This document shows positions 40,162-49,049 of a stretch of DNA of 49,159 nt, piece by piece. Within the stretch, counting starts at the first letter, position 1, and every line of letters starts with the position of its first letter. Origin of the DNA: an uncultured Clostridium sp. (GTDB taxonomy: Bacteria > Bacillota > Clostridia > Clostridiales > Clostridiaceae); the NCBI GenBank assembly GCA_903789665.1, contig CAIFEX010000025.1, forward strand, positions 1 to 49,159, read 5' to 3'. The notes beneath the pieces were generated by a model. The model ran no database searches. It was not told where the DNA came from and saw only the letters and a list, made by a program, of their open reading frames with translations. Both the position numbers and the translations under genes were made by a program.

Positions 40162-41249
40162 ATTATTTTAATATCTTGATGTTAACTCCTGAATTTTCTC
40201 AGGGAGGTACAGAATCATATATATTAAATGTTTGTGAGTATTTAAAAATGAAAGATATAAATGTAATTGTAATGTCCGATGGTGGAGTAAGAGAAGAAGA
40301 ATTAGAAAAATTAAAAATAAAACATATAAAGGTAGATTGTCTCAAAGTTAGAAATCTGAAAAATTTATTTAGAGCGATATTAAAAGTCAGAAGCATTATG
40401 AAATTATATAATATAAATATTGTACACACAAGTTCTATTTATACTACTATAGTTGCAAAGGTTTCTTCAGTATTAATTAATAAAAAAGTAAATGTAATAA
40501 ATACATTACATGGCGGACCTAATAAAAATATAGAAAAAATAGCGGCAAAAATATTAAATGTGTTTTCAGATAGCGTTATAGCTTTATCTTATAGGACAAA
40601 GCAGAAACTTTTGAAGTATGGATTAAATAAAGATAAAATTTCAGTTATATATAATGGGATAAAACCAATGCATGAATTATATATAAAGAAAAGCAAAAAA
40701 TTTATAATTGGTACATGTGGAAGATTAGTTGAACAGAAAGGGTATAAATATTTAATAGAAGCTGCAAGTAAAATTAATATTGATGATTTAGAGTTTTGGA
40801 TTATAGGTGATGGGGAATTAAAAAATTCCTTAAATAAAATGGTTGATAATTTTAAAATATCCGATAAAGTAAAATTTTTGGGATTTAGAACTGATATAGA
40901 ATTACTTTTAAATGAAATGGATATTTTTATATTACCGTCTTTGTGGGAGCAATTTCCTATATCTATTTTAGAAGCTATGTCTTTAGGAAAGCCAATTATA
41001 GCTACCAATGTAAATGGCGTTCCTGAAGAACTTGGGAATTCTGGTATATTAGTGAATCCAGGGAATGTATCTGAGCTGGTTGTGGCAATAGAACAGTTGA
41101 TTTCGGATAACACTATGAGAAATAAGTTTGGTACTTTGTCTAAAAGAAGATTTTATGATAATTTTACAATAGAAAAAATGTGCAATAAATTACTTCAAAT
41201 ATATAAAAATATTTTAAGCAATAATTTTAATTATAGTTTGTTTAAATAA
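40158..41249 (+). CDS. GT4-family glycosyltransferase
   Basis: The 363-residue protein shows GT-B landmarks. 'LTPEFSQGGTESYILNVCEYL' is at the N-terminus (GG-x-E acceptor loop), and 'HTSSIYTTIVAKVSS' and 'NTLHGGPNK' lie mid-way. 'TCGRLVEQKGYKYLIEAASKI', 'IIGDGELKNSLNKMV', 'KFLGFRTDIELLLNEMDIFILPSLWEQFPISILEAMSLGKPIIATNVNGVPEEL' follow in the donor domain. The pattern matches GT4 enzymes of capsule loci, but linkage and sugar are not predictable. ATG 40158 overlaps the preceding stop by four bases. Codon use is strongly AT-biased. Confidence 0.9.
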   Translation: MNYFNILMLTPEFSQGGTESYILNVCEYLKMKDINVIVMSDGGVREEELEKLKIKHIKVDCLKVRNLKNLFRAILKVRSIMKLYNINIVHTSSIYTTIVAKVSSVLINKKVNVINTLHGGPNKNIEKIAAKILNVFSDSVIALSYRTKQKLLKYGLNKDKISVIYNGIKPMHELYIKKSKKFIIGTCGRLVEQKGYKYLIEAASKINIDDLEFWIIGDGELKNSLNKMVDNFKISDKVKFLGFRTDIELLLNEMDIFILPSLWEQFPISILEAMSLGKPIIATNVNGVPEELGNSGILVNPGNVSELVVAIEQLISDNTMRNKFGTLSKRRFYDNFTIEKMCNKLLQIYKNILSNNFNYSLFK

Positions 41250-41264
41250 TTACAGGAGAAGAAA

Positions 41265-42347
41265 ATGATAGTTTATATAAGTGCAATAATTATATCTATT
41301 TTTTTTGCTTATTTAGCAGTGTTAAGTAAAATAAGAAATAAATATAAATTAGCTAAATCAGATATTTCTTATAATATAATATATAAAATTTTTGCAGTAA
41401 TATCCTTCCTTCCATTATTTTTGGTTTCAGCATTTAGATATTACGTAGGAACTGATTATTTTCCAAGGTATGTATTAGGGTTACTTGAAGTTAAGTCAGG
41501 CAATAAGAATGTTTATGAAATAGGTTTTAGAATGTTTAACAAGTTGATATTGATGTTTACAGATGATTATGCCTGGCTTTTTATAATAACATCATTTATA
41601 TTTTGTGCTTTTATATATAAAACAATTTATGAACAATCCGTAGATGTTTGTTTTAGTATATTATTGTTATTGATAACTAATTCATATTTTATTTCAATGA
41701 ATGCTGTTAGGCAAAGTATTTGTATTGCAATTTTTATGTATTCAATTAAATACATAAAACAAGGTAATTTGCTAAAATATATGATTTGTATATGTATTGC
41801 TGCAACAATTCATATATCATCCTTAATATATATTCCTGTGTATTTTATATCTAAAATAAAAATTAATGTAAAAATACATATGTGTATATTAGCATTGATA
41901 GTTGTATTTAGCCCCTTAATAAGTAAAATTTTTATATATATTGTTTTAAGGACAAAGTATGCGTTTTATTTTTCTACTTCATTTAATACGGGAAATATTT
42001 CATTTTGGAAATTGTTAATAAATATTAGTGTTTTATTACTTTGTTATATTATGAATAGTAAAATTAGAGAAGATAAATATTGTACTATATTAATAAATTT
42101 GCAATTTATAGCTGTAATATTATTAATGTTTTCAAATCACATTCCATTAATGGATAGAGTAGTTATGTATTTTACTTTTTTGCAGATCCTGCTTTTGCCC
42201 AGAATTATAAGTTATATTAGATTAAATTGGGTGAGATTTAATGTTAAAGCATGTATAATTAGTTTTTATACAATTTATATGATTAATACTATTATTGTTA
42301 GGGGTTATGAAGGAGTATTACCATATCAAACTATTTTTACAAGGTAA
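41265..42347 (+). CDS. EpsG/Wzy-type polysaccharide polymerase
   Basis: The 360-residue protein has about ten hydrophobic segments. The EpsG landmark RYYVGTDYFPRY follows the second helix, and 'SMNAVRQSICIAIFMYSIKYI' and 'ATIHISSLIYIPVYFI' follow with the conserved R-Q and H. EpsG-family proteins polymerise repeat units on the outer face of the membrane. There is a large loop near residues 60-85 and another near 215-240. CAGGAG lies upstream of ATG 41265, and the previous gene ends 16 bases before. One Wzy, one Wzx and one Wzz in this locus make a complete Wzy-dependent pathway. Confidence 0.85.
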   Translation: MIVYISAIIISIFFAYLAVLSKIRNKYKLAKSDISYNIIYKIFAVISFLPLFLVSAFRYYVGTDYFPRYVLGLLEVKSGNKNVYEIGFRMFNKLILMFTDDYAWLFIITSFIFCAFIYKTIYEQSVDVCFSILLLLITNSYFISMNAVRQSICIAIFMYSIKYIKQGNLLKYMICICIAATIHISSLIYIPVYFISKIKINVKIHMCILALIVVFSPLISKIFIYIVLRTKYAFYFSTSFNTGNISFWKLLINISVLLLCYIMNSKIREDKYCTILINLQFIAVILLMFSNHIPLMDRVVMYFTFLQILLLPRIISYIRLNWVRFNVKACIISFYTIYMINTIIVRGYEGVLPYQTIFTR

Positions 42348-42371
42348 CAAAACCTTAGGAAGGGAAGTTAT

Positions 42372-43349
42372 ATGAATGAATTAATTTCCATAATTATTCC
42401 AGTATATAATGTGGAAAAATATATATGTAAGTGTATTGATAGTATAATAAATCAGTCATATAAAAATATACAGATAATATTAGTAGATGATGGTTCTACA
42501 GATAAAAGTGGATATATATGTGATAGATATTCAAAAATGGATACTAGAATTCAAGTTATTCATGAGAAAAATAAAGGTCAATCTTCTGCTAGAAATATTG
42601 GATTGCAAATTTCAGAAGGAAATTATATTTGTTTTATTGATGCTGATGATTATGTACACAAAGATTATTTGATATATCTATTAAATTTAATTCTAAAAGA
42701 TAATTCGGATATGTCTATATGTAATACTCTTGATTATTATAAAAATGGTAAAATTATTGGCGAAAATTCTGATAAAAATATGATTTTATCTCCCGATCAA
42801 GCATTGGAAATGATGCTTTATCAAAATAGCTTTGATACTGGACCTTGTGCTAAATTATATAAAAAAGATTTATTTGATAATATAACATTTCCTGAAAATC
42901 AAATATATGAGGATTTTGAAATTATTTATAAGATAATAGATAAGTGTAAAATTATATCTTATGGAAAGAAAGCTATGTATTATTATTTTCATCATAAAAA
43001 CAGTATCATGACAAATAGTTTTTCAGATAAAAAATTACATCTTATTGAAATATCTAAAGAAATTCTAAATTTTGTATCCAATAAATATCCACAGATAAAA
43101 AATGCTGCGGTAAGAAGATATGTTTATTCTAATCATCATTTATTGAATCTAATGTGTAATTCAAAAAATTATTCAAAATCATTGAAAAACCAGTTTATTA
43201 AAAATATTAAAACTAATGCTGGAGTTGTATTATTTGATAAAAAAAGTTCTAAAAAAGATAAAATAGCTATTATATGTTTGTATTTAGGATTTCCTTTTTA
43301 TAGATTCTGCTTTAAATTGATGAAAAAATTTAACAATACTAATATATAA
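42372..43349 (+). CDS. GT2-family glycosyltransferase
   Basis: The 325-residue protein has the GT-A signature of family 2: ISIIIPVYNVEKYICKCIDSIINQSYKNIQIILVDDGSTDKSG, KNKGQSSARNIGL, and CFIDADDYVHKDYL with the DxD motif (DADD). EDFEIIYKIIDKCK carries the ED catalytic pair further on. The C-terminal ~90 residues form a lysine-rich helical tail with one hydrophobic stretch (IAIICLYLGFPFYRFCF), probably membrane associated. It adds one sugar of the repeat unit; donor unknown. GGAAGGGAAG precedes ATG 42372. Confidence 0.92.
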   Translation: MNELISIIIPVYNVEKYICKCIDSIINQSYKNIQIILVDDGSTDKSGYICDRYSKMDTRIQVIHEKNKGQSSARNIGLQISEGNYICFIDADDYVHKDYLIYLLNLILKDNSDMSICNTLDYYKNGKIIGENSDKNMILSPDQALEMMLYQNSFDTGPCAKLYKKDLFDNITFPENQIYEDFEIIYKIIDKCKIISYGKKAMYYYFHHKNSIMTNSFSDKKLHLIEISKEILNFVSNKYPQIKNAAVRRYVYSNHHLLNLMCNSKNYSKSLKNQFIKNIKTNAGVVLFDKKSSKKDKIAIICLYLGFPFYRFCFKLMKKFNNTNI

Positions 43350-43432
43350 TTAATTGTATTATAAGATCATTATTGTAAATAATTATATAATTTATAGTAA
43401 GTATAAAATATTTAAGGTATAGGAGAATTTTA

Positions 43433-44512
43433 ATGAAAAAGGTTTTAGTTTGTGCTTACTTGGAGTTTAATCTTGGTGATGATTTATTTTTAAAAATTAT
43501 ATTTGAAAAATATCCTAATGTAAATTTTGTTATATTTAATTGTGATAAAAAATATAAAAAATTATTTAGAAATTATAAAAATGTAAGAATAGAAAATTCA
43601 TTAATCCTAAAAATATTTAAAGAATTTGGTTTAAAGAGTATAATAAAGAAATTACAAAATTATGATATCCTATTATATATAGGAGGTTCTATTTTTATGC
43701 AATTTAATCATTGGAAAAAACAATTTAAAAATAGAAAAAACATTATAGATTTATTTTCATATAACAAGAAACCTATATTTATAATAGGAGCAAATTTTGG
43801 ACCATTTTATGAAAAAACTTTTGTTAATTTATATAAGAAGGAGTTTAAAAAATGCACTGATATATGTTTTAGAGATACATATTCTTATAATTTGTTTAAA
43901 GATTTAAATAATGTAAGAGTTGAACCAGATGTTATCTTTCAATTAAAAACAAAAAGTGTCAAAAAAATTAAAAAATCTATAGGGATTTCTATTATTAATT
44001 TAAAAAATAGAGATAATTTGAAAACATATCAGCAAATCTATAATTTAAAAATTAAAGAAATTATTGAGAAAGCTATAAGTAAAAACAATATTGTAAAACT
44101 TTTTTGCTTTTGTGAACGAGAAGGAGATATGATAGCTATAAAAGATATCATAAAAATATTAGATAAAAGGTATTATAAAAATATTTCTATAGTTAATTAT
44201 TCAGGAAATATAAATGAGTTTTTATTACAATTTAAGCAAATGGAAAATATAATAGGGAGTAGATTTCATGCTTGTATTTTATCACAAGTGTTTGATCAAG
44301 GGTTATATCCTATAATTTATAGTGATAAAATTTATAATGTTTTAAAGGATATAGATATGTTACATGAATATACATATATAAAAAATTTAAAAGATTTGAA
44401 TGTGGAACATATTTTTAAAGTAATTTCACAAAACAAAATTAAAAATTATGATGTTTTTAAGAAATCAGAAAATCAATTTATTGAATTTAATAAATATGTA
44501 CATGATGATTAG
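43433..44512 (+). CDS. Polysaccharide pyruvyl transferase-family protein
   Basis: The 359-residue protein matches the pyruvyl transferase family: NLGDDLFL near the N-terminus, YIGGSIFMQ, IGANFGPFYEK, CFRDTYSYNLF, VRVEPDVIF, and the family-typical GSRFHACILSQVFDQ in the C-terminal third. Enzymes of this group add ketal pyruvate to sugars of exopolysaccharides, giving an acidic polymer; some members have other transferase roles. AGGAGAATTTT precedes ATG 43433. This is among the most AT-rich genes here (roughly a quarter G+C by eye). A gap of 83 bases separates it from the GT2 gene. Confidence 0.85.
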   Translation: MKKVLVCAYLEFNLGDDLFLKIIFEKYPNVNFVIFNCDKKYKKLFRNYKNVRIENSLILKIFKEFGLKSIIKKLQNYDILLYIGGSIFMQFNHWKKQFKNRKNIIDLFSYNKKPIFIIGANFGPFYEKTFVNLYKKEFKKCTDICFRDTYSYNLFKDLNNVRVEPDVIFQLKTKSVKKIKKSIGISIINLKNRDNLKTYQQIYNLKIKEIIEKAISKNNIVKLFCFCEREGDMIAIKDIIKILDKRYYKNISIVNYSGNINEFLLQFKQMENIIGSRFHACILSQVFDQGLYPIIYSDKIYNVLKDIDMLHEYTYIKNLKDLNVEHIFKVISQNKIKNYDVFKKSENQFIEFNKYVHDD

Positions 44513-44521
44513 GAGCTTTTT

Positions 44522-45931
44522 ATGAGCAAAGAAAGTACATTAGTAAAAAATACAATTATATATGCAGTAGGTAATTTTGGCTCAAAGATATTATCATTTT
44601 TATTACTTCCTTTTTATACATATTATTTATCTACTGATGATTATGGATATTTTGATTTAATAACAACTACGATTTCACTTTTAACACCAATTATAACTTT
44701 TCAAATTTATGATGGACTATATAGGTATTTATTGGATTCAAAAAGTAAAAATGAATCTTCAAACATTATTTCAAATTCATTTTTTATTACAATAAAAAAT
44801 CTGATAATATTTAGTATAGGATATCTGATATTCATTCAATTTAAAAGTTTCAGGTATGAATATTTGATTTTATTACAAATTGATTTTAGTATATTATCTG
44901 GATTATGGGCACAAGTTACTAGGGGATTGCGAAGAAATGTTGAGTATTCTATTTCAGGTATATTGGCTACTCTTATTATTTTGAGCTCAAATATATTATT
45001 TATTACTGTAATGAATTTGAGAGTAGGTTCACTTATTATATCAAACATTTTATCTTCTATAGCCGTGATGATTTATCTTAATATAAGGTTGAATATTAAT
45101 GAATATATAAATTTTGGATTCAATAGCAAAATAGTTAAAAAGAAATTAATAATTTTTTCTGCACCTTTAATACCGAATGTAATTAGTTGGTGGTTTATGA
45201 ATGTGTCAGATAGGTATTTTTTGGCTTTTTATAAAGGAGTAGAGACAAATGGTATTTATGCTGTATCAAATAAATTTCCAGCTGCACTTGTGATGATAAA
45301 TACTATATTCTATTTGGCATGGCAAGAGAGTGCCATAACTGAATATAATTCAAAAGATAGAAATGAATTCTATACAAAAATGTTTAACGTATTGTTGTGT
45401 TTGGAATTTACTTCGGTGATTGGGTTGCTGGCTTTTACAAAATTTATTATGCATTTTATGGTTAATGTTAAATTTGAATCAGCGTGGCTGTTTATACCGT
45501 TTTTATATATGGGAACTGTATTTAATTCATTTTCTTCATTTTATGGGACAGGTTATTTAAGCTCGAAGGATACTATAGGCGCATTTTATACATCTATAAT
45601 TGGAGGAATTGTCAATATAATTTTGAATGTAATTTTAATACCTGTTATTGGGATACAAGGTGCATCATTTTCTACAATGATGTCATTTTTAGTAATGTGG
45701 CTTACTAGATTGTGGCAAACTAGAAAATATTTCAAAATAGATATAAATTTAAAAAAATTAATGTTATTATCTATTATTTCTACAATATTCATTATATTTT
45801 ATTATAGTAGCAGCAAAATAGTGGAAATTATAATGATGATATTATCAATTATAATATTTTTTATATTCAATAGGAATTTAATTGATAAAATAATTGAACT
45901 TGTTGGGAAAAAAGTAAAAAGTAATATATAA
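44522..45931 (+). CDS. Wzx-type repeat-unit flippase
   Basis: The 469-residue protein has about 13-14 membrane helices of the MOP/polysaccharide-transport type. It begins LVKNTIIYAVGNFGSKILSFLLLPFYTYYLSTDDYGYFDL, the conserved Wzx start with NFGSK and Y-YL-TxxDYG. 'RYFLAFYKGVETNGIYAVSNKFP' lies in the middle and 'GIQGASFSTMMSFLVMWLTR' near the end. It moves lipid-linked repeat units across the membrane for Wzy. AGGAGCTTTTT precedes ATG 44522, ten bases after the previous stop. It ends the AT-rich cassette; base composition returns to normal within 15 bases. Confidence 0.93.
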   Translation: MSKESTLVKNTIIYAVGNFGSKILSFLLLPFYTYYLSTDDYGYFDLITTTISLLTPIITFQIYDGLYRYLLDSKSKNESSNIISNSFFITIKNLIIFSIGYLIFIQFKSFRYEYLILLQIDFSILSGLWAQVTRGLRRNVEYSISGILATLIILSSNILFITVMNLRVGSLIISNILSSIAVMIYLNIRLNINEYINFGFNSKIVKKKLIIFSAPLIPNVISWWFMNVSDRYFLAFYKGVETNGIYAVSNKFPAALVMINTIFYLAWQESAITEYNSKDRNEFYTKMFNVLLCLEFTSVIGLLAFTKFIMHFMVNVKFESAWLFIPFLYMGTVFNSFSSFYGTGYLSSKDTIGAFYTSIIGGIVNIILNVILIPVIGIQGASFSTMMSFLVMWLTRLWQTRKYFKIDINLKKLMLLSIISTIFIIFYYSSSKIVEIIMMILSIIIFFIFNRNLIDKIIELVGKKVKSNI

Positions 45932-45945
45932 GCAGGAGGACATTT

Positions 45946-46196
45946 ATGAAAACATATTTAGTAACCGGCGGCGCCGGTTTTATTGGCTCAAATTTTATTC
46001 ATTACATATTAAGAAGGTAATAAATTATGACAACAAGCTTACCTATGCCGGAAGCCTTGAAAATCTCAAGCTTGTTGCTGCCAAGAGACCTGAATTTTCT
46101 TTCCTTGACAACATAATGTTCAGATTCACTATAGGTGACGATATGAGGCACTGGCAGGATGCTCTTAAATCGTTTATTTCAAACTGTAAATTATAA
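45946..46196 (+). pseudogene. Collapsed rmlB-rmlD remnant (dTDP-rhamnose pathway)
   Basis: AGCAGGAGG precedes ATG 45946, which reads MKTYLVTGGAGFIGSNFIHYILRR then TAA at 46018-46020. This is the NAD-binding start of dTDP-glucose 4,6-dehydratase. In another frame, 46023 onward gives NYDNKLTYAGSLENLK (next RmlB block). It passes directly into AKRPEFSFLDNIMFRFTIGDDMRHWQDALKSFI, which resembles the C-terminal end of RmlD (dTDP-4-dehydrorhamnose reductase). The fragment is thus an rmlB start fused to an rmlD end by a large deletion plus a frameshift. Neither product can be made here. Confidence 0.82.
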
Positions 46197-46235
46197 TTGC
46201 CATTGTTATATTGTGAATTATGAATTAAAAGGGAG
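46178..46235 (+). repeat. Degenerate AT repeat before rmlC
   Basis: AAACTGTAAATTATAATTGCC, ATTGTTATATTGTGAATTATG and AATTAAAA precede GGGAGG of rmlC. They resemble the runs at 28450, 32085 and 34022. It overlaps the end of the rmlD remnant. Confidence 0.55.
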
Positions 46236-46247
46236 GAATCTAGTTAA

Positions 46248-46814
46248 ATGGGGAAATTTGATTTCAAACCTACAGAAATAAAGGGTGTATATATAGTTGA
46301 AACGGGAATATTCGGCGACAATAGAGGATACTTCATGGAAACTTATAATTATGGAGATTTCAAAGCAGCAGGTCTCGACATGGTATTTGTCCAGGACAAT
46401 CAATCGAAGTCCAAGAAAGGAGTACTGAGAGGACTGCATTTCCAAAAGAAACATTCCCAGGGTAAACTTGTCAGAGTGGTAAAAGGTGAAGTGTTCGACG
46501 TGGCTGTAGATCTCAGAAAGGGTTCAAATACCTATGGAAAATGGGTTGGTGTAATATTGTCGGAAGAAAACAAGAGACAGTTTTACATACCGCGGGGTTT
46601 TTCCCATGGCTTCCTTGTGCTTTCAGATGAAGCTGAATTCTGTTATAAATGTACTGATTTTTATCATCCGGAGGACGAAGGCGGCCTTATCTGGAACGAT
46701 CCTGACATAAACATAAAATGGCCTCTTGAAGGAATTGACCATATTATTTTTTCCGAGAAGGATAAATTATGGCCAGGATTGGACAGCCTAGGGGATGGCT
46801 TTGATATAAAATAG
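46248..46814 (+). CDS. rmlC: dTDP-4-dehydrorhamnose 3,5-epimerase
   Basis: The 188-residue cupin protein has all the RmlC blocks: 'DNRGYFMETYN', 'FVQDNQSKSKKGVLRGLHFQ' with the catalytic histidine in LRGLHFQ, 'GKLVRVVKGEVFDVAVDLRKGSNTYGKWVG', 'YIPRGFSHGFLVLSDEAEFCYKCTDFYHPEDEGGLIWNDPDI' and a C-terminal LSxKD-like 'FSEKDKLWP'. It epimerises dTDP-4-keto-6-deoxyglucose. It looks intact, with GGGAGG before ATG 46248. Its rmlB and rmlD partners immediately upstream are destroyed and rmlA is not in view, so it would act only if those functions exist elsewhere. Confidence 0.95.
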   Translation: MGKFDFKPTEIKGVYIVETGIFGDNRGYFMETYNYGDFKAAGLDMVFVQDNQSKSKKGVLRGLHFQKKHSQGKLVRVVKGEVFDVAVDLRKGSNTYGKWVGVILSEENKRQFYIPRGFSHGFLVLSDEAEFCYKCTDFYHPEDEGGLIWNDPDINIKWPLEGIDHIIFSEKDKLWPGLDSLGDGFDIK

Positions 46815-46856
46815 CAAATTAACACAGCAACAGTATAAAAATGGAAGCAACCCGAT

Positions 46857-46886
46857 AAAAAGCAGGATTTTTTAGTCCTGTTTTTT
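46857..46886 (+). terminator. Terminator of rmlC / end of the polysaccharide locus
   Basis: AAAAAGCAGGA (46857-46867) pairs with TCCTGTTTTTT (46876-46886) through one wobble. Confidence 0.9.
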
Positions 46887-47234
46887 GTGTATTAAGCATT
46901 AATTTGATAAAATTGATTCAAATTGTATTTTTAGTAATTCAAATGTGTGTTATAAATTAAAATGTAATAACTAGACTTGTGCAGTAAATAGATTCCAGTA
47001 AAGATAAAATTCTTACTGGAATTTTTATGTTAAGTTTCTGTATTGCATAAATTTTTGCTGTGGTCAAAATAGAAATTATGATATAATTAAATCATTAGTG
47101 AACGGTGAAGCTGTGGGTGTAAACAACAATTAACTAAGCTATGAAGATGTGAAAGATTTGTCATGGATACATGATTTTGATGCGCATGGGAGACCATTAT
47201 ATAATAAAATAAAATCGGGGCGAAGTGGATAGGA
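46887..47234. other. Gap between rmlC terminator and the frameshifted gene
   Basis: ATTCCAGTAA (46992-47001) and TTACTGGAAT (47013-47022) with a following TTTTT form a second terminator. TATAAT occurs near 47080-47090. A short frame, SYEDVKDLSWIHDFDAHGRPLYNKIKSG at about 47138-47222, looks like further remnant of the next gene. I see no intact gene. Confidence 0.45.
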
Positions 47235-47712
47235 TTGGCAGATGAAATGACCATAACACTTACTTCCAGCAAATATCCCAGAAAACTGATTGATTATCTC
47301 AGGGATGAATTGAAAGTCAGGGTAGAAGCAGCCGGAAGCGGCATATACTATGTGAAAGGTACGGACATAGATACCCAGATTTTAGTGTCAAAACAGCTGG
47401 ATGACAGAGAGACAGGATATTTAAAATTACTTCAGACCTATAGATTTGATGGAAAATTGGATGTCGGAATACATAAAAAATATAAAGAATCCGTTGTATG
47501 CAGTGATAATGGATGTATTGGTGAGAGTAAATCCCAATGAAGTAATGGAGGTGTATAAGAATATGGGGAAAATAGAATTGAATGAAGACAACAGGGGATT
47601 GCCAAAGAACTATGAAAACAAAATAAAATCCCTCTCTGATGATAAAATTAAAGCCATTGGTGTGGATATATTTGATATAAGGAAGATAGGGGATTTGGAA
47701 AAATATTTCTAG
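47235..47712 (+). pseudogene. Frameshifted gene, PD-(D/E)XK/Rpn-like transposase-associated protein
   Basis: Two frames join near 47440. The first reads ITLTSSKYPRKLIDYLRDELKVRVEAAGSGIYYVKGTDIDTQILVSKQLDDRETGYLKLLQ. The second (from about 47446) reads MENWMSEYIKNIKNPLYAVIMDVLVRVNPNEVMEVYKNM and ends KAIGVDIFDIRKIGDLEKYF at 47712. The 'TQI(L/I)V...L....L..L' and 'NPLYxxVMDxxVRxN' patterns resemble the C-terminal half of Rpn-family/PD-(D/E)XK proteins common in Clostridium, and the N-terminal nuclease part is lacking. Family placement is tentative; the frameshift is clear from the continuity of the two frames. Confidence 0.6.
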
Positions 47713-47736
47713 TTGAATTCAGTTTAGAGTTAATAG

Positions 47737-47780
47737 TAGAGGAAGATTTTCTGTGTCCACCGAAAATCTTCCTCTATTTC
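47737..47780 (+). terminator. Long perfect terminator stem
   Basis: TAGAGGAAGATTTTC (47737-47751) and GAAAATCTTCCTCTA (47762-47776) pair without mismatch, then TTTCTATTCTT. The rest of the gap to 48045 is AT-rich; ATTGTTAC occurs twice at 47991-48008 ahead of TATAATTATAAT, a probable promoter for the next gene. Confidence 0.88.
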
Positions 47781-48045
47781 TATTCTTAATTCTCAAATTT
47801 CTACTATATTAATGAAAGTGCTCAAAATAAGTGAAAGAAATAAGGAATTTTTATTTTGATATGATAAAAAAATTTGAATTGGGCAAGAAACTTAATATGA
47901 TGAATCATTAGACAGCATGGAGAATATGATAAAGTATTCAAAAGATAAGGATTTTTGAAGTATATTTATGGTAAGCTAAATATGGACAAATTGTTACTAA
48001 ATTGTTACAATATAATTATAATATATTTATGGGGAGGAAATTATA

Positions 48046-48876
48046 TTGGGGAACAATAAGATGACTAAATGTAAGGCTTGTGGTGCTGATATTGCAAAGG
48101 GGGTAAAAAAATGTCCTCATTGTGGTAAAGATCAGAGGAATTTCTTTATGAGGCATAAAATAATAACTTTTATATTGGCAATTATAGTGATAGGTGGTAT
48201 CGGTTCTGCTTTAGGCGGAGGTGGAGATGACAAAACTGCCACTACAAATTCTGCAAGTCAAAATACTGAAAGTAGTACATCAAAACCAACTGGTGCGTCA
48301 AGTGATGCAAAAACTAATTCTACAAAAAAGGAACCGACTGTTGAACAAAGGCAAATTGCGGGGAAAGCTGTTGATTTGGGAGCAGGTACATTTTTGGGTG
48401 GAAAAGATGTACAAGCTGGTTTATATGATGTCACTCCTGTTGAGGGACAGGGCAATTTTACAATAAACGGGAATGATGGAGATCTGAAAATAAATGAAAT
48501 ATTAGGAACAGCAGAAGGTATGGGAGTACCGAAAGTAAGAGCTAAAGTAGCAGATAATGACAAAATACAGCTTCAAGGTATAAATAAAGTTCATTTTGAA
48601 CCTGTAACATCATCTTTTGTAACTGAGGTAAAACCGTTATCTCTATATAGTGGTGTTTGGAAAACTGGTGAAGATATAGCTGTAGGAAGATATAAAGCCG
48701 CTCCGGCTAGCGGAAGTGGAAATTTCATAGTATATGACAAGACAGGTATGCCAAAAGTGAATGAAGTTCTAGGTGGAGATGCCGGCGGAGTTAAAGAAGT
48801 AACTTTTGATGTAAGTAAGGGAGATGTAATTAATATAGCAAATTTGAGTCAAGTTAATATTACACCTGCTAATTAA
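48046..48876 (+). CDS. Zinc-ribbon, single-span exported protein of unknown function
   Basis: The 276-residue protein starts with a zinc ribbon (MTKCKACGADIAKGVKKCPHCG), then one membrane helix (IITFILAIIVIGGIGSALGGG, ~residues 38-58) and a Ser/Thr/Asn-rich linker. Two tandem ~65-residue beta modules follow: 'KDVQAGLYDVTPVEGQGNFTINGNDGDLKINEILG' and 'EDIAVGRYKAAPASGSGNFIVYDKTGMPKVNEVLGG'. The repeated xGxYxxxPxxGxGNFxxx pattern is that of exported zinc-ribbon proteins in Firmicutes. TTG 48046 is chosen because GGGGAGG lies eight bases upstream; ATG 48061 is 23 bases away. Third zinc-ribbon membrane protein of this window. Confidence 0.78.
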   Translation: MGNNKMTKCKACGADIAKGVKKCPHCGKDQRNFFMRHKIITFILAIIVIGGIGSALGGGGDDKTATTNSASQNTESSTSKPTGASSDAKTNSTKKEPTVEQRQIAGKAVDLGAGTFLGGKDVQAGLYDVTPVEGQGNFTINGNDGDLKINEILGTAEGMGVPKVRAKVADNDKIQLQGINKVHFEPVTSSFVTEVKPLSLYSGVWKTGEDIAVGRYKAAPASGSGNFIVYDKTGMPKVNEVLGGDAGGVKEVTFDVSKGDVINIANLSQVNITPAN

Positions 48877-49002
48877 ATAGGAATTCCTAAAATTTTTAAA
48901 TGAAGTTATGTTTTTATGTTACAGTAAAAACGGTGATCAATATGTCTAATAGTTAAATATTAGTAGAATATATTTTTATAAGTAGTTTGATTAATTTTGT
49001 GA

Positions 49003-49049
49003 TGTCGACCCTCAATAGAGTAAAAATTGCCGTGGGTCGACAATTTTTA
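49003..49049 (+). terminator. Stem-loop terminator near the right edge
   Basis: TGTCGACCC (49003-49011) and GGGTCGACA (49034-49042) pair perfectly, then ATTTTTAT. The remaining bases to 49159 show no feature I can support. Confidence 0.8.
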
